Assembly: GCF_001422725.1 (NCBI RefSeq)
Contig: NZ_LMMA01000012.1
Location: forward strand, 62,001-126,000
DNA length: 64,000 nt
Direction of reading: 5' to 3'
DNA from: Flavobacterium sp. Leaf82
Lineage (GTDB): Bacteria > Bacteroidota > Bacteroidia > Flavobacteriales > Flavobacteriaceae
The notes beneath the pieces were generated by a model, which searched no databases, had not been told where the DNA came from, and saw only the letters and a program-made list of their open reading frames with translations. Shown piece after piece: positions 35,190 to 43,091 of this stretch. The stretch's first letter is position 1, and each line of letters begins with the position of its first letter. A program made the translations under genes and the position numbers.

Positions 35190-35288
35190 TTTAACCACAA
35201 AGCTTAACTTTCTTAATATCTTAATGGTAAAATATTTTGTCATGTTTTAGCCGCAAAGCTTAATTGTCTTAATATCTTAATGGTAAAA
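35190..35288. repeat. Two direct copies of the CAAAGCTTAA...CTTAATGGTAAAA repeat
   Basis: Copy A spans 35190-35231 and copy B 35248-35288. Both run CCACAAAGCTTAAC or CCGCAAAGCTTAAT and then TCTTAATATCTTAATGGTAAAA, differing at few positions. They lie between hemA and the GxxExxY gene and match the repeat at 34611-34690. Confidence 0.8.
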
Positions 35289-35290
35289 AA

Positions 35291-36541
35291 CTAAGATGCT
35301 TTTATCTTAAAGACTTTTTCAATCCATTCGATGCTTTCATCAACCATGGTGTCGTCGTCTTTTAAATGATTTGCGAAATGTGTAGTGATTTTCTGGATGA
35401 TTCTGTTACTGATAATTTCAGCTTGGGCTTCATTAAAATCTGCAATTTTTCTGCTTTGAAAATCTAATTCTGAAACTTTAATAGCATTCAGTTTTTCTTT
35501 TAAAGCATTTATTGTTGGAGCAAATTTTCTTCCTTTTGTCCAGGTAACGAATTCCTCTTTTACTTCTTCGATAATAGCTTCGGCAGCAGGAATATGTAAT
35601 TTTCTGTTTTCAAGAGTTTCATCTGTCAATTGTGATAAATAATCCATATGAATCAACGTTACGCCTTCTAATTCCTCTACATTTTCATGAACGTTTTTAG
35701 GAATCGATAAATCTAAAATCAATAAAGGTTTCTTTAGATTTAAAATGGCTTTGTCAACTGTTGGGTTTTGAGCGCCTGTAGCAACAACCACAACATCAGC
35801 TTTTTGAAGTTCCAAGTGTAACTCTGAATAATCTTTAACAATCAGATTAAGTTTTCCTGCCAATTTCTCGGCTTTGTCTTTCGTTCTGTTTATTAAAGTA
35901 ATGTGTTCATTTTTGGTATGTTTTACAAGATTCTCGCAAGTATTTCTTCCGATTTTTCCTGTTCCAAAAAGTAAAATATTTTTATTACCAATATCTTCTA
36001 CATTTTTAATAATGTATTGTACTGATGCAAAAGAAACAGATGTTGCGCCTGAACTAATTTCTGTTTCGTTTTTGATTTTTTTGCTCGCCTGAATTACGGC
36101 GTTTACCAGTCTTTCTAAGAAAGCATTTGCTAAACCCATTGATTTTGAATGTGCAAAACAGGTTTTTATTTGTGATATAATCTCAAAATCACCTAAGATC
36201 TGACTGTCTAAACCAGTTCCTACGCGAAACATATGACTAATGGCTTCTTGATTTTTGTAGACAAAACCAACTTTCTGAAAAGCATCGACAGAACCGTTGC
36301 TGTTATCACAAATTAGTTTTATTAATTGAAATGGATGTTCTGCAAAACCATAGATCTCGGTTCTGTTGCAAGTCGAAGTGACAATTAAACTTTCTATTCC
36401 TTCTTCTTTAGCCTGTTCCAGCAAACGCGTTTTTGCAATTGCATCCAAACTAAATTTACCTCTTACCTCAGCATCGGCTTTTTTATAACTCAGACCAACT
36501 GAGTAAAAATAAAGATGTTTAGGTACGTTATTGTTTTCCAT
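35291..36541 (-). CDS. hemA: Glutamyl-tRNA reductase
   Basis: A 416-residue enzyme from the ATG at 36541 (MENNNVPKHLYFYSVGLSYK). It reduces glutamyl-tRNA to glutamate-1-semialdehyde, the first committed step of the C5 haem pathway. The catalytic Cys lies in LIVTSTCNRTEIYGFAEH near residue 55. Then come FRVGTGLDSQILGDFEIISQIK (near 105; written in parts FRVGTGLDSQILG and DFEIISQIK), the NADPH-binding GTGKIGRNTCENL near 195 and the C-terminal dimerisation helix region. A divergent AraC-type regulator gene starts 228 bases away, and palindromes in between could control both. Confidence 0.96.
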   Translation of the reverse strand: MENNNVPKHLYFYSVGLSYKKADAEVRGKFSLDAIAKTRLLEQAKEEGIESLIVTSTCNRTEIYGFAEHPFQLIKLICDNSNGSVDAFQKVGFVYKNQEAISHMFRVGTGLDSQILGDFEIISQIKTCFAHSKSMGLANAFLERLVNAVIQASKKIKNETEISSGATSVSFASVQYIIKNVEDIGNKNILLFGTGKIGRNTCENLVKHTKNEHITLINRTKDKAEKLAGKLNLIVKDYSELHLELQKADVVVVATGAQNPTVDKAILNLKKPLLILDLSIPKNVHENVEELEGVTLIHMDYLSQLTDETLENRKLHIPAAEAIIEEVKEEFVTWTKGRKFAPTINALKEKLNAIKVSELDFQSRKIADFNEAQAEIISNRIIQKITTHFANHLKDDDTMVDESIEWIEKVFKIKAS

Positions 36542-36705
36542 AAATTCACTTTCATAAAAGTGCAACAAAATTATCACTATAGTCTTTATAAAAGTAACGC
36601 TGAAAGTACTTTTTGTATCGCTGCGTGATTTTTTGTTTCTAAACAGCTGTTTTTATGCAAAAAGAAGTATTTTTGTAGCAAAATCAACTTGTTAGAAATG
36701 TTTTG

Positions 36706-36722
36706 TTTAGAGTGATTCTAAA
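36706..36722. promoter_or_regulatory. Palindrome TTTAGA-N5-TCTAAA between hemA and the AraC gene
   Basis: A perfect inverted repeat, TTTAGA-GTGAT-TCTAAA. Further TTCTAAA text follows at 36750-36757. A TATTTTTG element at 36668-36675 could be the promoter of the AraC gene. An operator for the divergent regulator is plausible but unproven. Confidence 0.35.
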
Positions 36723-36768
36723 TAAGATATTGCAATTGTCTAGATTTTTGTTCTAAAAAAATATCGCT

Positions 36769-37641
36769 ATGAGTTCTCAGGAAATTATTAAAATTGAAGA
36801 CGACTTTACGCTAATTCGTTTTCAAAATGACAGTTCAGAACCCTTTTTCGGACAACACGAAGTTGGTAGTGGCTTGATACAGTTTCATTTCGGAATAAAA
36901 GGCAATGCCAAGTTCTTGTTCAATCAGGGCAGTTATGCTTTAGATTTGAAAGAAGAAAAATCGTTGCTTTTGTACAATCCGCAGAAAGAATTACCATTGA
37001 ATTTAGAGTTGGCTCCAAATTCGTGGGTAATCTCTGTAATTGTATCCATCAAGAAATTTCACGCGTTGTTTTCTGCAGAAGCAGACTATATTACTTTTTT
37101 AAGTCCTGATAATAAAGACAAAAAGTATTATAACGAAGGAAATATTAGTCCGTCGATGGCGATTGTTTTGAGTCAACTGTTTCATTATAACTTACATCCG
37201 TCGATAAAAAATCTTTATTATAAAGGAAAAGGATACGAATTGCTGAGTTTATATTTCAACAGAACCGAAGATCCAAATGCAGAACAATGTCCGTTTTTGA
37301 TTGATGAAGATAACGTTCTAAAAATTAGAAAAGCCAAAGAAATCATTATCGCGAATATGGCTGAACCTCCGGGTTTACAGGAATTAGCAGATGAAATTGG
37401 TTTGAATTTGAAGAAACTTAAAATGGGTTTCAAACAAATTTACGGTGACACAGTTTACGGTTTTCTATTTGATTACAAAATGGATTTCGCCCGAAAATTA
37501 TTAGACAGCGGATCTTATAATGTAAATGAAGTAGGATTGAAAATTGGTTACAGCACTGGAAGCCACTTTATAGCAGCCTTCAAGAAAAAGTTTGCGACAA
37601 CTCCGAAGAAATATTTGATGTCGATTAATACGAATGTGTAA
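36769..37641 (+). CDS. AraC family transcriptional regulator
   Basis: A 290-residue regulator. The C-terminal AraC/XylS DNA-binding domain occupies about 190-288: PPGLQELADEIGLNLKKLKMG for the first helix-turn-helix (written in parts PPGLQELADEIGL and NLKKLKMG), then YNVNEVGLKIGYSTGSHFIAAFKKKFATTPKKY for the second, split at IGYSTG. The N-terminal 180 residues (FFGQHEVGSGLIQFHFGIKG) probably bind a ligand, unknown here. It is divergent from hemA and upstream of hemH, which makes a role in haem or iron control likely; that is inference. A 125-residue unknown gene follows 30 bases later. Confidence 0.9.
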   Translation: MSSQEIIKIEDDFTLIRFQNDSSEPFFGQHEVGSGLIQFHFGIKGNAKFLFNQGSYALDLKEEKSLLLYNPQKELPLNLELAPNSWVISVIVSIKKFHALFSAEADYITFLSPDNKDKKYYNEGNISPSMAIVLSQLFHYNLHPSIKNLYYKGKGYELLSLYFNRTEDPNAEQCPFLIDEDNVLKIRKAKEIIIANMAEPPGLQELADEIGLNLKKLKMGFKQIYGDTVYGFLFDYKMDFARKLLDSGSYNVNEVGLKIGYSTGSHFIAAFKKKFATTPKKYLMSINTNV

Positions 37642-37671
37642 CTCAATTATTTAAATGTACCCAATAAAATA

Positions 37672-38049
37672 ATGGAAACTGAAATATTAGGTGATCACCA
37701 AGAATACGTGCAAGAAAAATTTGAAGATGTATTAGTGCGTTATAATCGATTTGGTAAAGATATTTATAATGTAATTAAAAAGGAATTGCCTGACGTTTTC
37801 AAATATTTGAAATACTATAAAGCAACAAAAAGTACTGAAAAATGTGTTTTTGGTGCTCAACTTGAAGATAGTTATGCGATTTATAATGACGGAAATATCC
37901 TATTTTCTATTCAATTAGAACCTGAGTGCGAAGTAATCTGTTTAAATAATTGGAAAACTCAAATTGAAATTGGAGATTGGGATAACAACGATTATTATAA
38001 ACAATCTATTGAATTTATAAGAACAGAATTTCTGCGTGAAAAATTCTAA
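37672..38049 (+). CDS. Small protein of unknown function next to the AraC gene
   Basis: A 125-residue acidic protein (METEILGDHQEYVQEKFEDV at the start, SIQLEPECEVICLNNWKTQ near 80). It has no signal peptide and no known motif. It lies 30 bases after the AraC gene on the same strand and may be co-transcribed. The gap to hemH (143 bases) contains a GCTTTAAGC-type repeat. I do not recognise a family. Confidence 0.68.
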   Translation: METEILGDHQEYVQEKFEDVLVRYNRFGKDIYNVIKKELPDVFKYLKYYKATKSTEKCVFGAQLEDSYAIYNDGNILFSIQLEPECEVICLNNWKTQIEIGDWDNNDYYKQSIEFIRTEFLREKF

Positions 38050-38148
38050 CAAATCAATTTTATATATCAGAACATAAATAAAAAATAACATTTATCATAT
38101 TTCTAAAAAGCAGCAAAACCTACTTTTGAAGAAAATTTAAAAAACAAA

Positions 38149-38181
38149 TGCTTAAAGCCTAAAGCTTAAAGCCTAAAGCAA
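38149..38181. repeat. GCTTAAAGCCTAAAGC repeat, copy 2
   Basis: Units of GCTTAAAGCCTAAAGC in tandem just before hemH. They are the reverse orientation of the run at 32873-32990 near hemE/hemD. Confidence 0.75.
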
Positions 38182-38192
38182 GAAAAAATATA

Positions 38193-39206
38193 ATGAAAGG
38201 CGTATTATTAGTAAACTTAGGATCTCCGGAAAGTCCAACACCAAAAGATGTAAAACCATACTTAGACGAATTTTTAATGGATAAATACGTGATCGATGTT
38301 CCGTATTTATTGAGAGCTTTATTGGTTCGTGGTATTATTTTACGAAAAAGACCAGAAGAATCAGCACATGCTTACGCAAAAATTTGGTGGGATGAAGGTT
38401 CTCCGTTAGTAGTGCTTTCTGAAAGAATGCAGAAAAAAGTACAGCCTTTGGTAAATGTTCCGGTTTCGCTTGCAATGCGTTACGGAAGCATGACTATCGA
38501 AAAAGGGCTTCAGGAATTACATGATAGAGGAGTTACAGAAGTATTGCTTTTTCCATTATATCCGCAATACGCAATGGCTTCGACTTTGACTATTTTAGTA
38601 AAAGCAGAAGAAATTCGTAAAAAGAAATTTCCTCAAATGACTTTTACCGATGTTCCTGCGTTTTACAACAAACCGGATTATATCAAGAATTTGGCAGATT
38701 CCATTCAGAAACATTTAGTTGGTTTTGATTACGATCATTTATTATTTTCATACCACGGAATCCCGGAACGTCACATTCGCAAAACCGATGTAACAAAATC
38801 ACATTGTAAAATTGATGGTTCTTGTTGTAATACACCATCGCCGGCACATGATTTCTGTTACCGTCACCAATGTTATGAAACGACAAAACAAGTGGTGAAA
38901 TTATTAGGACTTCCTGAAGATAAATACAGTCTGACTTTTCAGTCACGTTTAGCAGGAGACAAATGGTTAGAGCCTTATACTGATGTTGAAATCGACAAAA
39001 TGCCAGGAAAAGGAATCAAAAATCTTGCGGTTGTTACGCCTGCATTTGTATCTGATTGTTTAGAAACACTGGAAGAAATTGCAATGCGTGCCAAAGAAGA
39101 CTTCGAGAAAAACGGAGGCGGGAATTTCTTAGCAATTCCGTGTTTGAATGATGATGACGAATGGTGCGAAACAGTTGGAAATTGGATTAACGATTGGGCT
39201 AAATAG
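38193..39206 (+). CDS. hemH: Ferrochelatase
   Basis: A 337-residue enzyme that inserts Fe(II) into protoporphyrin IX (or coproporphyrin in some lineages). Family blocks are VLLVNLGSPESPTPKDV (residue 4 on), AMRYGSMTIEKGLQEL near 92, and FSYHGIPERHIRKTDVT near 185 with the catalytic His. FQSRLAGDKWLEPYTD (near 251) and AVVTPAFVSDCLETLEEI near 278 follow. A Cys-rich insertion around CKIDGSCCNTPSPAHDFC (residues 206-225) is notable and may hold a metal or cluster. It lies upstream of hemJ with about 140 bases that contain a repeat. Confidence 0.96.
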   Translation: MKGVLLVNLGSPESPTPKDVKPYLDEFLMDKYVIDVPYLLRALLVRGIILRKRPEESAHAYAKIWWDEGSPLVVLSERMQKKVQPLVNVPVSLAMRYGSMTIEKGLQELHDRGVTEVLLFPLYPQYAMASTLTILVKAEEIRKKKFPQMTFTDVPAFYNKPDYIKNLADSIQKHLVGFDYDHLLFSYHGIPERHIRKTDVTKSHCKIDGSCCNTPSPAHDFCYRHQCYETTKQVVKLLGLPEDKYSLTFQSRLAGDKWLEPYTDVEIDKMPGKGIKNLAVVTPAFVSDCLETLEEIAMRAKEDFEKNGGGNFLAIPCLNDDDEWCETVGNWINDWAK

Positions 39207-39268
39207 AAAATAGAACAAAGAGTAAAGAAAAAAGACTTTATAGTGGACGCATATTGTGACCAATAATA

Positions 39269-39341
39269 TTTGTTTTAAGTTTAAGGTTTCAAGTTATAAT
39301 CAACTTTAAAAAAAACCTTAAACTTAAAACTTGAAACAAAT
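39269..39341. repeat. Inverted repeat TTTAAGGTTT...AAACCTTAAA between hemH and hemJ
   Basis: The left arm GTTTTAAGTTTAAGGTTTCA and the right arm AAACCTTAAACTTAAAACTT face each other around a short AT-rich loop. It is another member of the mirror-arm repeats seen throughout the window. Confidence 0.7.
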
Positions 39342-39346
39342 AATAA

Positions 39347-39895
39347 ATGGAATATTATAACTATCTAAAATCACTGCATCTTATTTTTGTAATAACCTGG
39401 TTTGCGGGATTGTTTTATATTGTGCGCTTATTTGTGTACCAAATAGAAGCCAACGAAAAACCTTCACCTGAAAAGGAAATTCTACAAGCACAATACAAAA
39501 TAATGACATACCGTTTGTGGTATATTATTACTTGGCCGTCAGCAATTTTGGCGAGTATTTTTGCTTTTTGGATGTTGCTTTTTACAGACTTAGGACAAGC
39601 CTGGCTAAAAATGCCCTGGATGCATGTGAAATTGTGTTTTGTTTTCTTATTGTATTTGTATCATGCAAAATGTCATCAAATATTTAAGCAGTTACAAAAT
39701 GATGAAGTAAAATATACTAACAATTTTATGCGTTTATGGAATGAAGGTGCAACCATTATACTTTTTGCCGTGGTTTTTTTAGTAGTTTTAAAAAGTGCCA
39801 TCAACTGGATTTTCGGCGTAATCGGAATCTTTTTATTCTCGATCATCATTATGTTGGGTTTCCGATTTTATAAACGAATAAGAGAAAGAAAATAG
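39347..39895 (+). CDS. hemJ: Protoporphyrinogen IX oxidase of the HemJ/CopD type
   Basis: A 182-residue membrane protein with about five helices. The HemJ signature is in the first helix: LKSLHLIFVITWFAGLFYIVR, written in parts LKSLHLIFVI and TWFAGLFYIVR, including the conserved His11. It also has a later IMTYRLWYIITWPSAILA block and PWMHVKLCFVFLL near 105. HemJ oxidises protoporphyrinogen IX and binds b-type haem in organisms that lack HemG or HemY. Location right after hemH supports this over a copper-resistance CopD role. It ends in a CAGTCTCAG repeat before the histidine kinase gene. Confidence 0.88.
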   Translation: MEYYNYLKSLHLIFVITWFAGLFYIVRLFVYQIEANEKPSPEKEILQAQYKIMTYRLWYIITWPSAILASIFAFWMLLFTDLGQAWLKMPWMHVKLCFVFLLYLYHAKCHQIFKQLQNDEVKYTNNFMRLWNEGATIILFAVVFLVVLKSAINWIFGVIGIFLFSIIIMLGFRFYKRIRERK

Positions 39896-39966
39896 TTTTC
39901 AGTTGCAGTCTCAGTTTTCAGTTTATGCTGAGACTGAGACTGAATACTGAGACTGAATACTAAAAA
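39894..39966. repeat. CAGTCTCAG/CTGAGACTG repeat, copy 3, with facing arms
   Basis: AGTTTTCAGTTGCAGTCTCAG on one side (written as AGTTTTCAGTTG and CAGTCTCAG) and CTGAGACTGAGACTGAATAC on the other, in tandem. It fills the space between hemJ and the kinase gene. Confidence 0.75.
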
Positions 39967-39969
39967 ACT

Positions 39970-41442
39970 ATGTTTAACAACTTCAAAATGTCGATGCTTT
40001 CATTGCGTGTTAGGATTTTCCTTTCGATGATTGTATTGATTGTTGTGGCATCATTTTTATTAGCTTCCATTTCGATTATTCAGTTTAAGAATGAAGCAAA
40101 AGAATACCATCAGGAACGCCTTGAACGAAAAGAAAATGCAGTAAAAGAACATATCAATTATGTTTTATCGACTACAACTTATCCTTTAAAAACCGGAAAT
40201 CTCGATCTTATCTTTAAAGATAAAATTCACGAGTTAGCGCAGATTCACAAAATCGAAATCAATATTTACAGCCTTGACGGGAAATTACTTAAATCCTCAA
40301 AAGAATCCTTTGCCGTAGATAAAGTAGCACCGCCAATTCCGGAATATATTTTGAAACTGGTTCGTTCTTCTATCGAAAAACGATTTGTAGATATTAAAAC
40401 CATCGACGGAGTCAAAAATCGATCTTCATACAGTTTAATCAAAGACGAAAAATTCAAACCGCTTGGAATCCTAAATCTTCCTTACTTAGAAGACGATGGT
40501 TATTATGACAACGAATTAAATACTTTCCTGATTCGTTTAAGTCAGGTGTATTCGTTTATGTTGGTTGTAGCTTTTGCTTTAGCATATTTTCTTTCGACTT
40601 ATATTACAAAATCACTAAAAACCATTTCAGATCGTTTAGAAGAAACCAATCTGGATCAGAAAAACGAGAAAATCGTATTAGAAGCCAATAGCAAAGAAGT
40701 CAACTTCCTGATAAAAGCCTATAACGGAATGGTCGACAAATTAGAGACAAGCGCCATAAAACTAGCACAAAGCGAGCGTGAAGAAGCGTGGCGCGAAATG
40801 GCAAAACAAGTCGCGCACGAAATTAAAAATCCGCTTACGCCGATGAGGTTAACCGTGCAGAGTTTTCAACGTAAGTTCGATCCAACGGCTCCGGATGTAA
40901 AGCAAAAATTAAACGATTACTCCGAAACTTTAATTCAGCAAATAGACACCATGACCGCGGTGGCATCGGCATTTTCGAATTTTGCTTCTATGCCGGCGCA
41001 GCAAAACGAAACCTTAAATGTGGTTGAAGTGGTCGAATTAGCATTAGATATTTTCAACGAAGATTATATTGTTTTCGAAAGCGAAGAAGAGGAAATCATT
41101 TCAAAAATGGATCGAACCCAATTGATTCGTGTGATTACCAATCTGGTTAAAAATGCAACGCAGGCAATTCCGGAAAGCCAGTTTCATAAATCTATTGTTG
41201 TTACGGTAAAACGTATAAACAATAATGTTGAAATTGCGGTAAGAGACAACGGAATCGGGATTCAGAAACTGGACACAGGTCGAATCTTTGAACCAAAATT
41301 TACCACCAAAACAAGTGGAATGGGACTTGGACTCGGAATTATAAAAAACATTATCGAAAATTACAAAGGAACAATTATCTTTGAATCAACATACGGAAAA
41401 GGAACCACATTTAGGGTTTCTTTACCCATAACAAACTCATAA
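39970..41442 (+). CDS. Membrane sensor histidine kinase (NtrY-like layout)
   Basis: A 490-residue kinase. Two membrane helices (about 12-32 and 190-212) enclose a periplasmic sensing region of about 155 residues. A HAMP-like linker (STYITKSLKTISDRLEETN) follows. The phosphoacceptor box AKQVAHEIKNPLTPMRLTVQ is at about 278, with His at the start of HEIKNP. ATPase boxes follow: NLVKNATQAIPE (N box near 397), RDNGIGIQ (G1) and GLGLGIIKNII (G2). The HEIKNPLTPMRL form is typical of NtrY-like kinases. No response regulator gene is adjacent, so it looks orphan here. The crotonase gene follows by 10 bases. Confidence 0.93.
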   Translation: MFNNFKMSMLSLRVRIFLSMIVLIVVASFLLASISIIQFKNEAKEYHQERLERKENAVKEHINYVLSTTTYPLKTGNLDLIFKDKIHELAQIHKIEINIYSLDGKLLKSSKESFAVDKVAPPIPEYILKLVRSSIEKRFVDIKTIDGVKNRSSYSLIKDEKFKPLGILNLPYLEDDGYYDNELNTFLIRLSQVYSFMLVVAFALAYFLSTYITKSLKTISDRLEETNLDQKNEKIVLEANSKEVNFLIKAYNGMVDKLETSAIKLAQSEREEAWREMAKQVAHEIKNPLTPMRLTVQSFQRKFDPTAPDVKQKLNDYSETLIQQIDTMTAVASAFSNFASMPAQQNETLNVVEVVELALDIFNEDYIVFESEEEEIISKMDRTQLIRVITNLVKNATQAIPESQFHKSIVVTVKRINNNVEIAVRDNGIGIQKLDTGRIFEPKFTTKTSGMGLGLGIIKNIIENYKGTIIFESTYGKGTTFRVSLPITNS

Positions 41443-41452
41443 ACTAACCGTC

Positions 41453-42235
41453 ATGAACTACGAAAATCTTTTAATCTCGATTGAAGAAAAAATTGCGACC
41501 GTAACCATTAATAGACCTACAAAGTTAAATGCCTTAAACAAAGCGACTATCAGCGACTTGAGTAAAGCCTTTAAACTATTAGGTAAAAACGATGATGTTC
41601 GTGTAATTATAGTAACAGGATTTGGTGAAAAAGCATTTGTAGCCGGAGCTGATATCTCAGAATTTGCCAATTATACGATTGTCGAAGGCGCTCAATTAGC
41701 AGCCGAAGGACAAGAAACATTATTCGATTATATAGAGAATCTAAAGAAACCTGTAATTGCAGCCGTTAATGGTTTTGCTCTTGGTGGTGGATTAGAACTT
41801 GCAATGGCGTGTCATTTTAGAGTAGCATCAGACAATGCAAAGATGGGATTGCCGGAAGTAACTTTAGGATTAATTCCGGGTTATGGAGGAACACAGCGTT
41901 TACCACAATTAGTAGGTAAAGGCCGCGCAATGGAAATGATTATGACCGCAGCAATGATTTCTGCAGAAGAAGCCCAACAATATGGTTTAGTAAATCATGT
42001 GGTTTCGCAAGCAGAACTTTTGTCTTTTACAAATGTTATTGCTCAAAAAATCATCAAAAATGCTCCTTTTGCAATTGGTAAAGCCATAAAAGCAATCAAT
42101 GCCAATTATACAGATGGGAAAAATGGTTTTGATACCGAAATAAAATCATTCGGAAAATGTTTCGGAACCCAGGATTTTAAAGAAGGAACAACAGCATTCT
42201 TAGAAAAAAGAAAAGCTGAATTTACAGGAAAGTAA
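41453..42235 (+). CDS. Enoyl-CoA hydratase/isomerase family protein
   Basis: A 260-residue crotonase-fold enzyme. The oxyanion hole is built by AFVAGADISEF near residue 65 and VNGFALGGGLELAMACHFR near 108. The two catalytic Glu of true hydratases are present, in GGLELAMAC and LPEVTLGLIPGYGGTQRL (near 138), so hydration of trans-2-enoyl-CoA is likely. The substrate chain length is unknown. It lies 10 bases after the histidine kinase gene, which suggests co-transcription. A mirror-arm repeat follows at 42242-42350. Confidence 0.92.
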   Translation: MNYENLLISIEEKIATVTINRPTKLNALNKATISDLSKAFKLLGKNDDVRVIIVTGFGEKAFVAGADISEFANYTIVEGAQLAAEGQETLFDYIENLKKPVIAAVNGFALGGGLELAMACHFRVASDNAKMGLPEVTLGLIPGYGGTQRLPQLVGKGRAMEMIMTAAMISAEEAQQYGLVNHVVSQAELLSFTNVIAQKIIKNAPFAIGKAIKAINANYTDGKNGFDTEIKSFGKCFGTQDFKEGTTAFLEKRKAEFTGK

Positions 42236-42241
42236 TTTTTT

Positions 42242-42350
42242 ATAACCGCAATCCAGATAGCTATCGAGAGCTAAGATTTACGCTAGGTTCGCAAAGTTTT
42301 TAATTTCCTTGTGTCCTTTGCGAAAAACTTTGCGAACTTTGCGGTTAAAT
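42242..42350. repeat. Inverted repeat of the AACCGCAA...GTTCGCAAAGTTTTT family
   Basis: ATAACCGCAATCC and GGTTCGCAAAGTTTTTAA lead to AAAAACTTTGCGAACTTTGC and GCGGTTAAAT. The long arms are near-complementary. It lies after the crotonase gene. AACTTAGAACCTTAGCATC text follows at 42371-42390, a motif also seen at 10125-10150 and 53570-53600. Confidence 0.75.
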
Positions 42351-42414
42351 ATAATAGACAAAGGTTTTAAAAACTTAGAACCTTAGCATCTCAAAACCTA
42401 GAACCTTAAAAAAA

Positions 42415-42813
42415 ATGTACGAACCAATATTCGCTCTTTTTTGCGAACGCGTTAAAGAAAGCATCAAAGCCGGAACTTTTGCCAAACTTACTTTAGCAAA
42501 AACCATCGGTGATACCGAGATCAAAAACATCTACTTCCGTTTGGCGATAAACGAAGACAATACCTATTCCATAGCTTTAACAACACGTTATAAAACCGAA
42601 GAAATCGAAAGTACGCATACTTTAGACGAAGCTTTAATGGTATTAGGAACCTACATCAAAAATCCGTTTTTGACCGCTTTATTGTTTACCACAGATAATG
42701 ATGTGACATTTAAAGTAAATAAAAAGAACGCAGGAAGTATCATCGAGCAAGAACCAACATTCAAGAACGCTTCGCCTGTAATGTTGGAAATGATAGAGAA
42801 GGGAATCGTTTAA
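42415..42813 (+). CDS. Small cytoplasmic protein of unknown function
   Basis: A 132-residue protein without signal peptide (MYEPIFALFCERVKESIKAG, then KLTLAKTIGDTEIKNIYFRL in two halves, and MLEMIEKGIV at the end). The middle has beta-like alternation (YSIALTTRYKTEEIESTHTL). I recognise no family. It stands between an inverted repeat and the structured element at 42833-42913, which starts 20 bases after its stop. It appears to be a single-gene transcript. Confidence 0.68.
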   Translation: MYEPIFALFCERVKESIKAGTFAKLTLAKTIGDTEIKNIYFRLAINEDNTYSIALTTRYKTEEIESTHTLDEALMVLGTYIKNPFLTALLFTTDNDVTFKVNKKNAGSIIEQEPTFKNASPVMLEMIEKGIV

Positions 42814-42832
42814 ATAACTTTTATTGGATTTA

Positions 42833-42913
42833 GGAGCTAATCCCGCTATCCGCTATATCTTTACTTGCCTAAAGAAGGCAAGCAAAGGATGTCGCTACTA
42901 TCGGGGCTAAAAA
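42833..42913 (+). ncRNA. Candidate structured element, copy 1 (GGAGCTAATCCCG...CGGGGCTAAAAA)
   Basis: An 81-base element. Outer pairs AGC with GCT and CCCG with CGGG; middle pair ATCTTT with AAAGGAT; and a terminal hairpin TTGCC-TAAAGAA-GGCAA. A second copy at 53441-53520 has the same plan, with CCAG/CTGG in place of CCCG/CGGG and a different terminal stem. The paired changes support an RNA structure. Both copies follow a gene on the same strand. It could be a 3'-end RNA element or a mobile palindromic repeat. Confidence 0.45.
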
Positions 42914-42963
42914 CTGACTTTGATGAAACTTTTTGCATCATAAAGTATAATGCCTCGTTTGTC

Positions 42964-43027
42964 AGGCTGAGCGAAGTCGAAGCCCCGCAAAGTGATTCAG
43001 CAAACTGGACTTCGACTTCGCTCAGTC
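42964..43027. repeat. GGCTGAGCGAAGTCGAAG inverted repeat
   Basis: Arms GGCTGAGCGAAGTCGAAG (42964-42981) and CTTCGACTTCGCTCAGTC (43010-43027) are complementary over 18 bases but for one position. A single arm is at 10091-10114. Confidence 0.8.
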
Positions 43028-43091
43028 TAACAAAAAAATAAAAATCTTTGTAAACACTTCGCAATTCTTAGCGAATTTACGTTAAATGACT

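Noticed and set aside
36562-36574. GCAACAAAATTATC before hemA as a third Fur-family box
   Set aside because: Only the left half matches GCAACAAnnTTGC; the right half is broken (TTATC). It also coincides with a plausible -7 element, which explains the text.
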